NCBI GenBank assembly: GCA_003427395.1
Contig: BFEA01001283.1
Span: 53,013 to 74,484, forward strand
Direction: 5' to 3'
Source of the DNA: Chara braunii
Taxonomy: Eukaryota; Streptophyta; Charophyceae; Charales; Characeae
Length of the DNA stretch: 21,472 bases
The position numbers and the translations under genes are program-made. Positions 1 to 10,030 of this stretch are shown here, piece by piece (positions within the stretch are counted from its first letter, which is position 1; each line of letters starts with the position of its first letter). The notes below the pieces were generated by a model, which was not told the DNA's origin, ran no database searches, and worked only from the letters and a program-made list of their open reading frames with translations.

Positions 1-1619
1 TGTTCATGGCGGGGGCAAACGGCCCACTTCCTGCCCTATCCGGCCCTCCCCGCTCGTGCGCGTTATCATGGCGGCCTGCTTCACTGGAGGCAGTACCTGA
101 TTGGCTCCATGGTGTTCTCCGGGACATGCACGAAAATGCTTATGGCCGTCGGGTTTTCGGCCTCGCTTCTTCTGCCGGATGCAGTTTTTTTCGGGGTCAA
201 TACAAATTGAAATGACGATTTTGTCAAGTCATCCTTGATTTTTCTTCCCCCCCTACTCTTTCTGGAGTGCGTGTCCGGTCATGTTCGCCAACACATAACC
301 CCACAACGGACGCACGATTCTGCCAGACTTCCCGTAAACTTTTCACTCCTACACCGCGGCGTGATCTGAGTCGCTAGACACATAAGCTGCTAGGCCTTTT
401 CTGTTTGTTTCGTCCCTTTTTTTTTTTTTTTAATGTATTTATTTTTTTCCCCCGGCCTTTCCCTTTATCCCTTTGTGTGTGGAAGGGACGGAGATGGGAC
501 GGACTTTTGAGGTGTCGAATTTGGTGGGGGCAGCAGATACCGCGCACTGCCACTCGGGCGTAGCAACAGCCCCGAGAAAAGGGGGTCTTCCAGGATCGAA
601 GGTCCAGAGGCGTCTTATTGAGAGCGGAAAGGGATGAGGTCCCGAGGGGGACATCGGCATTGGGGTCTGTCCAGTCAGCTTGCTGGAAAGGGACATGTGC
701 AGGTCCCTCGGCGGATGGCTCAGTGAGCACCCTNCGGATGTGCCAAACAGTCGGTGGTTGGCGGTTCGGAGTCCCGTTTGCACTCTTATAGGGGCCGGCG
801 TGCTTAGCAGCCCCCCTTGCAGTCGACGAAGGCGACGTTNCGGGCGTGGGTTTTGGGACCTTGTACTCGAGTTAGGAGGGACTCTCTACACACGCTTTGG
901 GTGGTTTCCAATTTGCGAGGGACGGGCGAGTCGTGCTTTGGTGGTCGAGCGAACATTTTTGCGGCGCCGTTCGGGTCCGTGGTCGTTTGTCTCGGAGGGC
1001 TTATTTCACGACAGCTCGGTCGTCGTTGGCGACGGTCACAGCTGTCGGGGCTTTCCTATGTCGTGGTGCCGGGTTGTGGAGCGTTGTGTTCACCCTCGCT
1101 CATCGTCTTGCGATGATTGGCGCCTCATCGCCGACGGCGGTCCGGTTGGCGGTCGTTTGCAGGGTGTGGAGGCGGAGGTGCCCGTCACCGGCTCTCAGCT
1201 TCGGCACCATCATCCTGTAGGTTACGGGAAGAGTTGTTGCGGCTTTGTTGTGGTGTCGTCTTCGTGTCCGCACTCACAACGGCGCGTTCCGCTTGTGTTA
1301 TGGATGTGTCACGACTTGGTGAGGACGCTCTGCGCTCTTCGTCATCCGAGCGGCGTCATTGAGCGGTGGCGCAGGTGGCCTCGGCCATGCATGCGCTGCT
1401 TACCGTATGCGAGGGCGGAGACTTGTGGGATGAGTTGTCGCACTTTTTCCCATTCGAGCCGCTTCGGGCGACCGGAAAGCCAACAGGCTGTCACGCAGGG
1501 TTTTGTATGTGATTGCAATAAATCAAATTAATTAAATAATGCAAATCCCTTCCTGTTGTGTGCGTCCGGCTTCGAGCGAGACCCTCCAATTGCGGTCTTC
1601 GCCGGCCCCCGGTCTTAGG
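1..1619. other. GC-rich gene-free spacer, probably rDNA intergenic or external spacer
   Basis: This stretch is GC-rich, with many G/T-rich and CpG-containing runs, and resembles in composition the DNA just before the 18S gene at the right edge. It contains a 15-T run at 417-431. Long frames stay open here only because stop codons are rare in GC-rich DNA; none looks like a protein. I saw no 28S, 5.8S or 5S rRNA signature. Near 1510-1545 the composition changes to AT-rich, then briefly back to GC-rich until about 1620. Reading it as rDNA spacer rests on composition and context, not on a matching sequence. Confidence 0.4.
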
Positions 1620-2002
1620 AATCGTTTATTTTGATTCGGAACAGCAAAGAATCATGCAAATAATGATCATAAAGTTATTGGGTGCTATGCATGCATCAAT
1701 TGTCACTCAGATTCTAAGAACTGTGACAAGACATCCACGAAGGCAATCATCAAGAAAGAATAATGCAGAAAATAAGACTGACTGACTTGAGCAAAGACAG
1801 GGGCAATTGAATGAGGGAAGAATGAGAACTCGTAATAATCTCATAAAGTACATGTAAACGGGCATGGTCACCACCTCTCAAGAGTCCTCACTCATCCCTC
1901 TGGTCAGCCTCTCACAATCTCTCTTTTCACTGATATTTTCTGGTGCCGAGACTTACGCCCACGTACAGTATGAGACTAGGGCTTCGTGACAAAATGCCAC
2001 CT
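1620..2002. other. AT-rich stretch without recognisable feature
   Basis: The sequence becomes AT-richer after about 1620. Only short chance frames are present. I see no repeat, RNA gene or promoter that I can defend. It lies downstream, in the minus-strand sense, of the 191-residue reading frame and may be its 3' flank. Confidence 0.3.
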
Positions 2003-2578
2003 TTAGCCATCAAGCTCTGAGCACGACCATCGGAGGCACATAACACGGTAATTAACCATAGAGCAAAACTCCTCCGACAATGTAGGCAGCCCGTCTATTG
2101 AAAAGACCCCTCGTCTAAGGTCGGGATACTCAGTGGGCTCGGTTAACCCCTCAATGTCGATCACCGTCGGAGAGATGTACCTCTTTGCCAAACCGATCAC
2201 ATCCAGCCAACTCGTGCCATCAATGAGAAGAGAAGGGACCGGAGGCCTAGGATAATCTGTATAAAGCGCCCGCCTGAAGCTGCGGATCAACGTAGTACCA
2301 CTCTCATCAAGCTCCCTCTCTCTCTGATCAAGATAATTGGTGGCTGAGATCCAGACCGGATCGAAAAGTTCATGAGCCTCCTTGCCCTTCTTCAGATAAG
2401 GCCTTAAATCGTGGATAGTGTCATTAGCAAAACTGGTCTGGACAACAAAGATTGACAGATCTCCCTGTCTGATACCAATGGCACTGACACACTGATAGCG
2501 GAATGCCTCCTTGCATGAAGTCCGATTGAGACTGGCCAGCACTGACTCACTGACCAGCATAGACTGAACTGTGCTCAT
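2003..2578 (-). CDS. Unrecognised 191-residue protein, possibly mobile-element encoded
   Basis: An intact minus-strand frame of 191 codons runs from ATG at 2578 to TAA at 2003-2005. It is the longest clean frame left of the long repeats. The translation has mixed composition and looks like a soluble protein: no signal peptide, no membrane segment, no zinc-binding cluster. Notable stretches include SFANDTIHDLRPYLKKGKEA (about residues 69-88) and a Pro-rich YPRPPVPSLL segment near the middle. I recognise no domain, so no function is proposed. It sits on the same strand as the retroelement remnants, just beyond a 14-bp minisatellite, and two further small minus-strand frames lie upstream of it. 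It could be an accessory frame of a mobile element or a host gene fragment. An in-frame ATG precedes no obvious promoter. Confidence 0.4.
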   Translation of the reverse strand: MSTVQSMLVSESVLASLNRTSCKEAFRYQCVSAIGIRQGDLSIFVVQTSFANDTIHDLRPYLKKGKEAHELFDPVWISATNYLDQRERELDESGTTLIRSFRRALYTDYPRPPVPSLLIDGTSWLDVIGLAKRYISPTVIDIEGLTEPTEYPDLRRGVFSIDGLPTLSEEFCSMVNYRVMCLRWSCSELDG

Positions 2579-2712
2579 TAGCGGCCCCGCTAGTGCAAAA
2601 CCAAGTGGATAATCACTGAAAACTAATTACCGAACTGATTGCAGAAAAATGATTGCTGGAAACTGATTGCCGATACTCGTTTGCTGAAGACTTGAATGCT
2701 AAAAACTGTTTT

Positions 2713-2852
2713 GCTGAAAACTGAATGCTGAAAACCGAATATTGGAAACAGAATGCTGAAAACGGAATATTGGAAACTGAATGCTGAAAAATGAATATTG
2801 AAACCTGAATGCTGAAAACTGAATATTCGAACCTGAATGTTGAAAACTGAAT
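2713..2852. repeat. 14-bp minisatellite, ten units, alternating as a 28-bp dimer
   Basis: Ten 14-bp units tile exactly from 2713 to 2852. Units of type GCTGAAAACTGAAT alternate through most of the array with units of type ATTGGAAACTGAAT, giving a 28-bp higher-order period. More degenerate, related units extend leftward to about 2630. Read on the minus strand the array gives Phe/Ser/Gln-rich peptide repeats, which explains the open frame at 2623-2991. The same 14-bp family recurs at 12406-12560. Confidence 0.9.
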
Positions 2853-3012
2853 GCTGTTGTGTGAGTCTTAGTGATCTGCAGGAAAGATACCAGTCTGTTT
2901 TATTCTTAGCTCGTGTCAAACTGTTGTTTGAGGTCTGGCTTAGTTTTCCACAATCTGCCTGCGTTAGACGCACAGTCATCTCTCCTCTCATGAAGTAGGT
3001 GATTAACTTATC

Positions 3013-3273
3013 TCACTGAAAATCCCAAACAGCCTTTCTTGCTCCCTCTACAATGCCCACTGAGGAGATAGTAGCGCACAGCTTACCATTTTTGTCATGT
3101 AAGTGATAAGTATACTCAATCCGTGTGTGATCCCTTACCAGCATCAAAGCATACTCCATCATCATAATTGTCTGACGATTGTATTCTTCTACTGCGCTCT
3201 CCCTCCTGTCCTCTGCTATGTCCTGACGTAGTGAACATGCCACTCTTATAATATCATAGTCCCCCATTCTCAA
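3013..3273 (-). CDS. Unrecognised small protein, 86 residues (paralogue A)
   Basis: A clean minus-strand frame runs from ATG at 3273 to a stop at 3013-3015. A second in-frame ATG (residue 3) fits better with the start of the neighbouring paralogue. The sequence is mixed charged and hydrophobic with no signal peptide or transmembrane helix. Its C-terminal half contains the pattern EY-x6-K-x-GKL-x2-T, which is found with identical spacing in the broken frame at 3922-4166. The two also share an N-terminal M-x-D-x-[DE]-I-[IL] pattern. I know of no family with this signature, so the function is unknown. The shared pattern, seen in two separate stretches about 0.9 kb apart, is the best evidence that it is, or was, a real protein. 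Confidence 0.45.
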   Translation of the reverse strand: MRMGDYDIIRVACSLRQDIAEDRRESAVEEYNRQTIMMMEYALMLVRDHTRIEYTYHLHDKNGKLCATISSVGIVEGARKAVWDFQ

Positions 3274-3921
3274 CAGGGCTTTACTTCGCTAACTTCCATG
3301 CCACGGGTCACCGCTGTGAGCAGAATAGGGACCGATAGTCAGAGGTCTTGAGAAAAGATTGTTGAGCAGATTGCAGGAGGAAACTAAAGACAAATGGGTT
3401 CAAACGCTGCTCCCTTGTGATGGCTCTACAGATAACTTCAAGTAAGGTTTCACTGATGAGGCTTGTACATCCAGAGCATATGCTTCGATTGGCCCCCGCA
3501 GATTCTGCTGCCGAAGCTCAGCTGCACTAGCCCTGATCCGTTTGCTGTTCTGACTGCTGATTCAATCACTGTCTAAGTAGACTTGGTTTCCAATCGACTG
3601 CGGATGCTGAGATTTTTGTCCCGAAATGCTGTTTTGATTGTGGATTAGACTGCTGACTTGCTTGCGGATCCGATTGCAAATCTAGCTACCAGTCTAGTTA
3701 CTGATTGGTGGCTGGCGGATTATTGGTTTAATTGCTGTTGAGAGTAGTTGACCTGGGACTGAATAGTGCTGGGTATTCATCTGAGTATCGGTTGAACATA
3801 ACCGAGTTCTGAAAACCGACTCGCCGTTTTCTGTATGCTAATTCGGATTCAGAGCACAAGTTTTTTTTATCAAGGAATCTGATTACCGTTCAGACACTGA
3901 TCAGGAGAACTGACCAACTAC
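3274..3921. other. Spacer with degenerate CTGATT-type minisatellite remnants
   Basis: No gene is visible. From about 3530 to 3910 short words such as CTGATT, GATTGCTG and GACTGCTGA recur irregularly and resemble worn copies of the 14-bp minisatellite at 2713-2852. A minus-strand frame lies on each side, so the order frame - minisatellite - frame - minisatellite may be an old duplication. Confidence 0.35.
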
Positions 3922-4166
3922 TCATGCTTGTTCGAGCTCAGCAACGACCTGCTCGAGGGACTCCAGTGATAAACCTGTGCTATGCAACTTCCCGCTTTTG
4001 TTACGAAAATAGGTCACATATTCAACATATTTCTTATCTCCTATCCTCTGAATTACGGTCTCTCGTAAAATCACTTTCTGAAGTTCCATACAGCTTCAGC
4101 CTCCCAATTCTCAGATTTGTCTTTAATAATTTCGCCCTTAACCACCAGGATCTCTTCGTCTTTCAT
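3922..4166 (-). pseudogene. Frameshifted paralogue B of the 86-residue protein at 3013-3273
   Basis: On the minus strand an ATG at 4166 opens a protein-like frame of about 31 codons that ends at a TGA. A frame shifted by one base takes over at that point and continues for roughly 50 codons to TGA at 3922-3924. The second part contains EY-x6-K-x-GKL-x2-T, matching the spacing in the protein at 3013-3273, and the first part shares its M-x-D-x-[DE]-I-[IL] start. Together the two parts would make a protein of about 81 residues, close to the 86 of paralogue A. The single frameshift could be a real mutation or a sequencing error. The joint call rests on pattern matching by eye between two weakly similar sequences. 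Confidence 0.45.
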
Positions 4167-4808
4167 CGGTGCCACCTCTGATTCTTAAGGCAAAAACTCA
4201 GTTATTGAGGCAATGTCGATTAGTAACTCCAAACAACTCTTATAGCCTACTGAGAAATTCAGCTCACAAGGTTCCAGTCTTAGAACCACCAGTTCCAGTT
4301 GACTGAAGAGAAACCCTCAGGTGTGCTGAGCCATCACCTCTACAACCAGCTTAAAAATTGCATTCATGGGCTGAGACGAGTGCTGCTCGCGCCACTGGGT
4401 TGCTTTCCAAAGACTATGGTTGGCCCGAGATATTTTGCTCAAGATATAAACAGTCATAAATCATTAATCGATAAAGCCGAATGAAAATGGGCTTTCTGTC
4501 AGAAAATAGCTGATAAAGATAGACTAATTGTGGGGACCAACAACAGAGTCTGCTGTTTGAAAACTCTAAGTAGAACCATCAAAAGAGAGAAAGATCCTTT
4601 CCCGATAGGGTAGGGGCAGGGCAAAAGATTCCTTGCAATTTTACTGGCCTCGATTGCTCTGCGCTCGGAGTTATGAGTCCCGATACTGAAGCATGGGTTC
4701 TGCTACTCAAGCATGGGTTAACGTGATTCGTCCTTTAACCTAAGGGCAAAATTCTGAGCTCAAGACGAACCTAAGCATAGACTGGTGGACCACTTTGCAT
4801 TATTCGTT
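4167..4808. other. Unassigned AT-rich stretch left of the long repeat
   Basis: Only short, non-convincing frames occur on either strand. Nothing here matches the sequence that follows the second copy of the long repeat (15821 downward), so similarity between the two copies stops sharply at 4809. Confidence 0.35.
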
Positions 4809-4829
4809 TGCCCTGTTCCGCCAATCCAA

Positions 4830-4841
4830 GCGCTACAGCGC
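4830..4841. other. Short palindrome GCGCTACAGCGC (left copy)
   Basis: A 5-bp perfect inverted repeat (GCGCT / AGCGC) flanks AC, about 20 bases inside the left boundary of the long repeat. At the homologous site 15843-15854 the sequence is GCCCTACAGGGC: both arms changed, yet pairing is kept. Confidence 0.6.
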
Positions 4842-6397
4842 ATCATCAGTTCAACCATTCATATACTGCCCCAAGACAGAAGTCAGATACGGCCACCGCT
4901 CTAATTCAATGAGCTGGTAAGAACGAGTGAGCACGTAAGAGCCAAGGCTCTGAGAGAGTTGCCCTACTGCTCAGACAAGTGACTAATTTTCAAGTCTAAG
5001 AAGTATACAGTCGGTGATTAATTACAAGGGCAAAGCCAGTCACCGCTAGACCTGCANTCCAGTTACCTTAAATACAGTCCCCAATAGTGGCTCCCGCTCA
5101 AGCTAGACGTGACCGACTGTTGAATCGCGCAGTGTAGGCAGCCTGTTATCNGCTATCACTNCTGTCATATACAGATCGAGTGCNTCTTGGTATGGACCAA
5201 CGTAATCAGAGAAAAAGAAAACGATATGCCTAATTCTATGTCCTCTGGATCTTGGCATTCATTGATGCAGCCAGGCACGATTCTTACTCGGATGGCACTC
5301 GGCGTAACTAACTGATTTCCCGATAGAATTTGTCAACTTTTACCAAACGTGCGCTTTTATCAATGGTCAAAGAGAATGTTTTTGCCCCACAGGAAGTCTG
5401 TTATCGTGCCTTGTCAGCACAAAGCACGAGGGAGCTTAGTTGTACTGACTTATGATTTTTTCATACTTCCCAATGAACACAGTACCCAAATCATCTTTCC
5501 AATCCCCTAGGATGAAACTGTCTACTCCCTGCGACTACTTACTCTCAGTCACCACCAGGGTGGGAAAACGTATTGACTCCTAATACCCTTCCCGATTATA
5601 GCAGTTCATGGACATTTTCATGTAGCCCACTCATTCCCATTGAAACACGTGTTTTAAGCCCTCATCTTGCACTTGAAGTTTTAAGCGCTCAACCTCTGAA
5701 GGTTTACAAGAATAGAACGTGGTTGAGACTTTGAAAGTTGATCGCGAACCNATCATTAGCATCCCATTCCTTCCATAATTAGTCTCCGTTGAGCAAAAAC
5801 TTCGCAAGGAGATACCCGATTTTTCTCAAGATCGACTTCCTCTTTTTCATCAAAGGACTACAAAAAAAAAGGAATACGAAAGAGGTGTTTTCGGAGTATC
5901 TCTCTTCACCTGCACACTCTGCACCTACCGTAAGAGAAGAAGAATCCGTTTTGTGTGGTTCGTGTTAGCAGGCTAGAGCTTAACGATCGCAGAACATCAA
6001 ACCCTCATTGTTAAGCTCGCCCAACCCAACCTAGCACTAACCCAACGGATTCTTCTCTCAGAGCAAGAGACCTAAGTACCAACAAGAAGAGTACTGTAAT
6101 CATTGAGTCATTCACACCACAACATAGAAAGGAGTGGGCATATAAGAGGGTCACACGAGTCGGGTGAATTCAACACACTTGCAACTTAAAACCACCATTA
6201 AGGTTCTTCAGGAGACGGTTCATTCCTCATATTGGGTCTCGTCAGTCTGAAAGCCTTACAATTGCATATAGTCTACCTCTTTAATCAGCACATAACAACC
6301 ACTTGTCCAAAACTGCCCATCACACAAGCTTAGTATTTAAAGCTTTCCGCCTCAAGTTTAAACTCGCACCACGACATCAATACCCAGCGTCAACACC

Positions 6398-6550
6398 GCG
6401 TCACACCGTGCCACGTGCCAGAGAGTCCCGCAGTGCACAATGTCACGCGTTATGCAGTGCTACGCGTCACACAGTGCCACATGCCAGAGAGTACCGCAGT
6501 GTACAATGTCACGCGTTATGCAGTGCTACGCGTCACACAGTGCCACGTTG
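6398..6550. repeat. 66-bp tandem repeat, about 2.3 units (left copy)
   Basis: Two 66-bp units at 6398-6463 and 6464-6529 differ at only a few positions. A partial third unit runs to about 6550. Each unit starts GCGTCACAC and contains GCCACGTGCC or a one-base variant, plus GTCACGCGTTA. CACGTG is a perfect palindrome and a common bHLH/bZIP binding core, so this could be a regulatory array, but that is inference. The array is conserved in the right copy at 17412-17566. Open frames across it are a by-product of 66 being a multiple of three. Confidence 0.9.
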
Positions 6551-7360
6551 CCCATCACCAGTTTCCCGTCACGTCCAAGTGGCGTTCGAACTTATAGTCA
6601 GTCAAAGAGGGAAACCAGACGTCTACTTCACTAAACGCTCCTGTCCCTTCTTTTAGCACGAAGAACGATAACAGGAGAAATCTTGAACGGAGTTTGCGGT
6701 CAGGGTAGCAACTCAGCTTTCCCAATATTCCTTCACACAAGCTTCCCCCCTCTCCACGCACCTCTCGTCCTAGCAACCCACCAGTTATCCTCACCAGTAA
6801 TACAGAGTCACTTAGCGTGAGGTGCCACCAAGACTTAAGAGAGAAGGTAAAGTCAACTAAATCTCGTAATACAGCCACTTGGCTTCTCAAGGACCCATTA
6901 AAGCGCGGCTCTACGACCACGTTTAGTCTCTTTCTCCCTCTTACAACTCTGCAACTTGACCCTCTGTCCTCTTTTAATGTGCAGTTGAGTGCTCTCTTGT
7001 CACCGGAGATCAGGAGACAACCACGGTGAAGATAGGGACCAAAGTAAACAATACCGACTCGCCACCATAATTCGAGAACGAGCGCTTTAGCAAGAAAACA
7101 CTACTGCGCACAAGTTGTGGTCCGCATGCGTTACGAAAAGAGTTCCTCAAGTGATCGGTGGTGCTCGTTCAAGAGTTGATACAGTCGACATCACCTGATA
7201 TACGACCAACAGAGCACGAAGACATCACTTGGCGAATGAGCGCCCCGAAAACTGGTCGCTCTGGCGAAAGCGCAAGGAAGTACAGAGACGGGTAGCTTGT
7301 CGAATGAGAAAAAGAAGCTTTCAGAGCGCCGTGCGCAAAAAGCGTTGACCCTCTCTTTCT

Positions 7361-7597
7361 CTACTTGTCATGATCACATACTGCAATTCTGTTGACGTTA
7401 GCATCTCCAAAGCACATACATCGAGCAAAACCGCTGCCTTTCCTCTCCGCATTGTCTACGCACTTGGCTATTCTCTCGCGCTCTCTTCTCTCAGAGCACG
7501 CCACATGTAACCCAGGTGCCTGCGCAACCGCCCTTGCCTTAGCCTCCCCACTGCTGGACCTCTTGCCACACGTGTTAATTCCCCTCTCTTGCCTCAC
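7361..7597 (-). CDS. Doubtful 78-residue Arg-rich frame within the left repeat
   Basis: The minus-strand frame from 7597 to 7361 is open here. The homologous segment in the right copy is interrupted by at least one stop. The translation is rich in Arg, Ala and Cys and has no domain I recognise. A different minus-strand frame through the same DNA, the one continuing from the TATA-linked frame upstream, also looks partly protein-like but carries stops shared by both copies. I cannot decide which frame, if either, was coding. It may be part of a decayed 5' region of the element's gag gene, or chance. Confidence 0.15.
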   Translation of the reverse strand: MRQERGINTCGKRSSSGEAKARAVAQAPGLHVACSERRERERIAKCVDNAERKGSGFARCMCFGDANVNRIAVCDHDK

Positions 7598-7809
7598 ACC
7601 CGCTTCTTACCTTTACTCTGTTTTCCTCCGGTCCCACGGCCTCTGGGAATCGGCTGTCGTGAGCTGGCCTCGGGTCCCTTTTCCACCGGCTCCGCAACTC
7701 GGTGGTGCTTTTGGATGTCCTAGGGTCTGTTCCAGGACCTGATATCCATCTCTAGGTCCGCCTCGCTCATTTCGCTTTCCCCATCTGAGGCTCTCTCGTT
7801 ATGTTGTTC

Positions 7810-8121
7810 CTACCTTGTCTCGGTCCCGGTTGATGACTCGGTCTCGTGATAGATGACCGTCATTCTCAAGACCACGGTTACCCCGTCTCGTCTGCACCTC
7901 CGCTCCACCCCGTCATGAGCTTCGGAGAGGGCAGCCTGCAGCCTATGGTCACCTCGCATCTCCTTCTCTCTCCCCCCTTCAATACAGACCTTCTGTCGAA
8001 CTACTTCTCCCCCATCGTAGTTCAGGGCCGTCGTAATCAGGGGGCCTTCACCCGACACTGGAACCCAGCGCACCGTGTGCCGCCAACTGCCAGGCCAATA
8101 GCCGTGCAAAGCGATTGCCAC
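7810..8121 (-). pseudogene. TATA-linked frame of the long repeat, left copy, cut short by a stop
   Basis: The ATG at 8121 lies about 85 bases downstream of a minus-strand TATA box. The frame runs 103 codons and ends at a TAG where the right copy has GAG, so it is truncated by 19 codons relative to its 122-residue partner at 18773-19141. The first 75 or so residues look globular, including ALNYDGGEVV. The lost part is acidic and Ser/Glu-rich. More than twenty residues differ between the two copies and few of the base changes are silent, so no purifying selection is evident. It could be a leftover gag or accessory frame of the element. No family is recognised. Confidence 0.4.
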
Positions 8122-8204
8122 TCAGGGTAGCTTGCCCCGCTTGATAGTACAGACTGTATACCACTAGTCGACCGGCCATGGACGCTATCTCAACTCTCCA
8201 TCCG

Positions 8205-8211
8205 TTTTATA
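8205..8211 (-). promoter_or_regulatory. TATA box of the long repeat, left copy
   Basis: The minus strand reads CCTATAAAACGG. The site is preserved in the right copy (19272-19278), and a reading frame starts about 85 bases downstream. If the repeat is an LTR, this would mark U3/R roughly 1.35 kb from its TG end. Confidence 0.5.
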
Positions 8212-9478
8212 GGCCTGTCCTCTGCGTTCTGAACGAAGGACTCAGATTAGCCCTTTTTAGACCTCACCAGTATTTCAGGAATTTTAAAGTTTTCAAAATG
8301 ACTCACAAAATTAAGACCGAATAGCTTTCAGAGAAATACTCGTGCCTATAACCCAATCGATCGATCACGAAGTTGCCTCTCTTGACAGTTCCAGACCCTA
8401 GAAATATGGCAGCAGGTTCGGCACTATGATCCCATAACGGGGAACCGATGATCGCATTTCCCTTTTTTTTATTGCAACCTCAGTCTATCCCAGTTGGGTG
8501 CCCGTATCCGATGGCAAGGAGGGGGCTTATGACCGTCCATGAAGGGGGTGATAAGCCTCCTACCAATGCGGCCGCGGGTCGCCCTCCTTTTGAGGTCCTG
8601 TTGCGCGATGTTAGTTCGATGCGCACCCACTGACTGTATACGTGGGATCGGCCTATTTAGGCTACAAAAAAAAAAGATGGTTCGAAATCCAAACCGTTGG
8701 CTTCCCGCGAAAGGACAAGCCAACAGGTAGAAAACCAAATCAAGAAAACTAAATAATAATGATAAAATAAAATAACAATAATAACCACAGGAAAAAGAAA
8801 AGAAAGGAAAGGGTGGCGTCACAAAATCTTTCCGTGCACCAGCCTTGCCTGAACTGCGCCCCGCGCTCACACACGGAAACGGGGTTCCTTTTCTTTCTTT
8901 TCGCACTTTCTTTTCCTTTTTACTTCTCACGATATCTGCCTCTTAACCTGGCCACCGGGGTCCGCGCGATTCGGACAAACAGGTCCGGTAGGCAATTTTA
9001 CGAGGGGTTGATAAGACCCAGACCATGAGACGGCAGTTGCGGTTCGAGACCTGAATCGACGGCCTTCCCTGTGAAGTGACAGATCAATTAGGTGGGAAAC
9101 CGCAATTCAAAATTTTGGAAAAGAAGTCATAGCATCGTAGTGACCCAGGGCCACTGGATTTTCCCCATACTAAAACGGGTTTAGATTTTTGGCGTCTTAT
9201 TTTCTTTTCCTCTTTCCTTTCCCGACAACGACTTTCTGTCTCATGCATCCTACCCATAACTCAGTAGAGGGGCGCTCGGCGCGCAGTTGAAAAAACCGAG
9301 CCAGCCCTCTCATCTCCGCGTCCCAGGGCAAACCCGGCGCCTCCAACGGCCACAGGCCGGTTGTGCTCTGCTGTACAGCGGGGCGCCGAGTCTGCGTGGA
9401 CCAATGGAAGTCTTGTGGCGCACCCCTTTTGCTGAGGGCTACGCCACAGGGGCCTGTCCACCCCGAGAGACAACCCAG

Positions 9479-9501
9479 GTACCAGAGTAGGAAACTGGTA
9501 C
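9479..9501. other. Hairpin GTACCAG/CTGGTAC, left copy
   Basis: A perfect 7-bp inverted repeat with a 9-base loop lies about 50 bases inside the TG end of the repeat. Both stems are unchanged in the right copy at 20519-20541, where the loop has one substitution. It might be a structural or protein-binding element near the terminus. Confidence 0.55.
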
Positions 9502-9566
9502 TATGCAGAGACTCGGTTCACAGGAGGGTCGGGACACCGTGCCCTCCGACATAATACCAAACCCCC

Positions 9567-9611
9567 ACCCAGCGTCCCCGCTGGGTCGAAACGAGAAATT
9601 TCGATATAAAA
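9567..9611 (+). promoter_or_regulatory. Plus-strand promoter: two inverted repeats followed by TATAAAA
   Basis: Immediately outside the long repeat, a perfect 8-bp inverted repeat (ACCCAGCG-TCCC-CGCTGGGT, 9567-9586) is followed by a second one (TCGAAA / TTTCGA, 9586-9604). TATAAAA follows directly at 9605-9611. A pyrimidine-rich leader and an ATG-initiated frame at 10031 lie downstream on the same strand. The order fits a core RNA polymerase II promoter. It points opposite to the retroelement coding strand. The inverted repeats could be transcription-factor sites, but no family is identifiable. Confidence 0.5.
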
Positions 9612-9717
9612 CAGTGCCACCTAATATTGCTCTCGCTCATTTCAATTGCGACTTGAGGTGATTTCCGCGCTACCTTTTTGTGCCAGCAGATTTTTCACCT
9701 TCCTCATAGCGCTCGTA

Positions 9718-9960
9718 CTTTTCTAAGCACTTCTTCCTTCTTTGCGCTCACCCTCCTTCTCTGCGTTTGTCTTCTCTCCAAGTGTTCATCCCCACTCTCC
9801 GCACTAACCATCTCTCATTGCGCTAGGTCTCTTTCTCTGCGCTAACCTTTTCTCTTAGCGTTTGCTTTCTCTTTTGGTGCTAACTTTCTTTTCTCAGCCC
9901 TAATTCTTCTTCTTCCTTTTTGCAATTTCTTTGCTCTTAGTGTGCATCCTACTCACTCTT
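9718..9960 (+). other. Pyrimidine-rich leader with recurring TCTCTGCGCTAACC-like words
   Basis: About 240 bases are dominated by C and T. They contain irregular repeats of a roughly 20-base theme built around GCGCTAACC, GCGCTCACC, GCGTTTGC and GTGCTAAC, each separated by CT-rich runs. It lies between the TATA box at 9605 and the ATG at 10031, so it may be the 5' untranslated leader of that frame. No coding potential is visible. Confidence 0.45.
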
Positions 9961-10030
9961 TTTGACCATAACCTTTAGCACTACTTCTCTGTTTCCAATC
10001 CCTATCTTAATTGTTCTCTCACCTTTCGTT

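Larger units (their letters stand above)
4809..9551 (-). repeat. Long direct repeat, left copy (candidate 3' LTR or truncated tandem element)
   Basis: This 4.74-kb block recurs in the same orientation at 15822-20591. In the 60-base blocks I compared, about 3 bases differ per 60, with a few small indels. Read on the minus strand, in the direction of the retroelement, it begins TGTCGGAGGG and ends ACAGGGCA, giving the TG...CA ends typical of LTRs. It contains a TATA box (8205-8211), a reading frame just downstream of it, a 66-bp tandem array and a GC-rich 300-bp end. At 4.7 kb it would be very long for an LTR. The alternative is a second, tandem element that shares LTR plus 5' region and is truncated at 4809. 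I see no target-site duplication. Confidence 0.8.

Noticed and set aside
680-1531. A 283-codon plus-strand open frame
   Set aside because: It lies in GC-rich spacer where stops are rare, overlaps several other open frames, contains ambiguous bases, and its translation is Arg/Ser/Cys-rich without any domain.
2713-2852. CRISPR-like array
   Set aside because: Units are contiguous 14-mers with no unique spacers, in a eukaryotic context.
4809-5696. A single minus-strand frame through the left repeat that seems Gag-like when read through its stops
   Set aside because: It contains about 15 stops in 295 codons, which is what random sequence would give, so most of it cannot be claimed as coding. Only the last few codons before the boundary, continuous with Gag in the right copy, are plausible.
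8150-8163. Possible primer-binding site TGGTATACAG on the minus strand, resembling the initiator-Met tRNA complement
   Set aside because: Only the first six bases match well, the preceding bases are TAG rather than CA, it sits just after the TATA box, and the right copy reads TAGTATATAG.
8448-8633. A 61-codon plus-strand frame conserved in both repeat copies (also 19515-19700)
   Set aside because: The copies differ by about eight amino-acid changes against about two silent ones, so there is no sign of protein-level constraint; it is open by chance in both.
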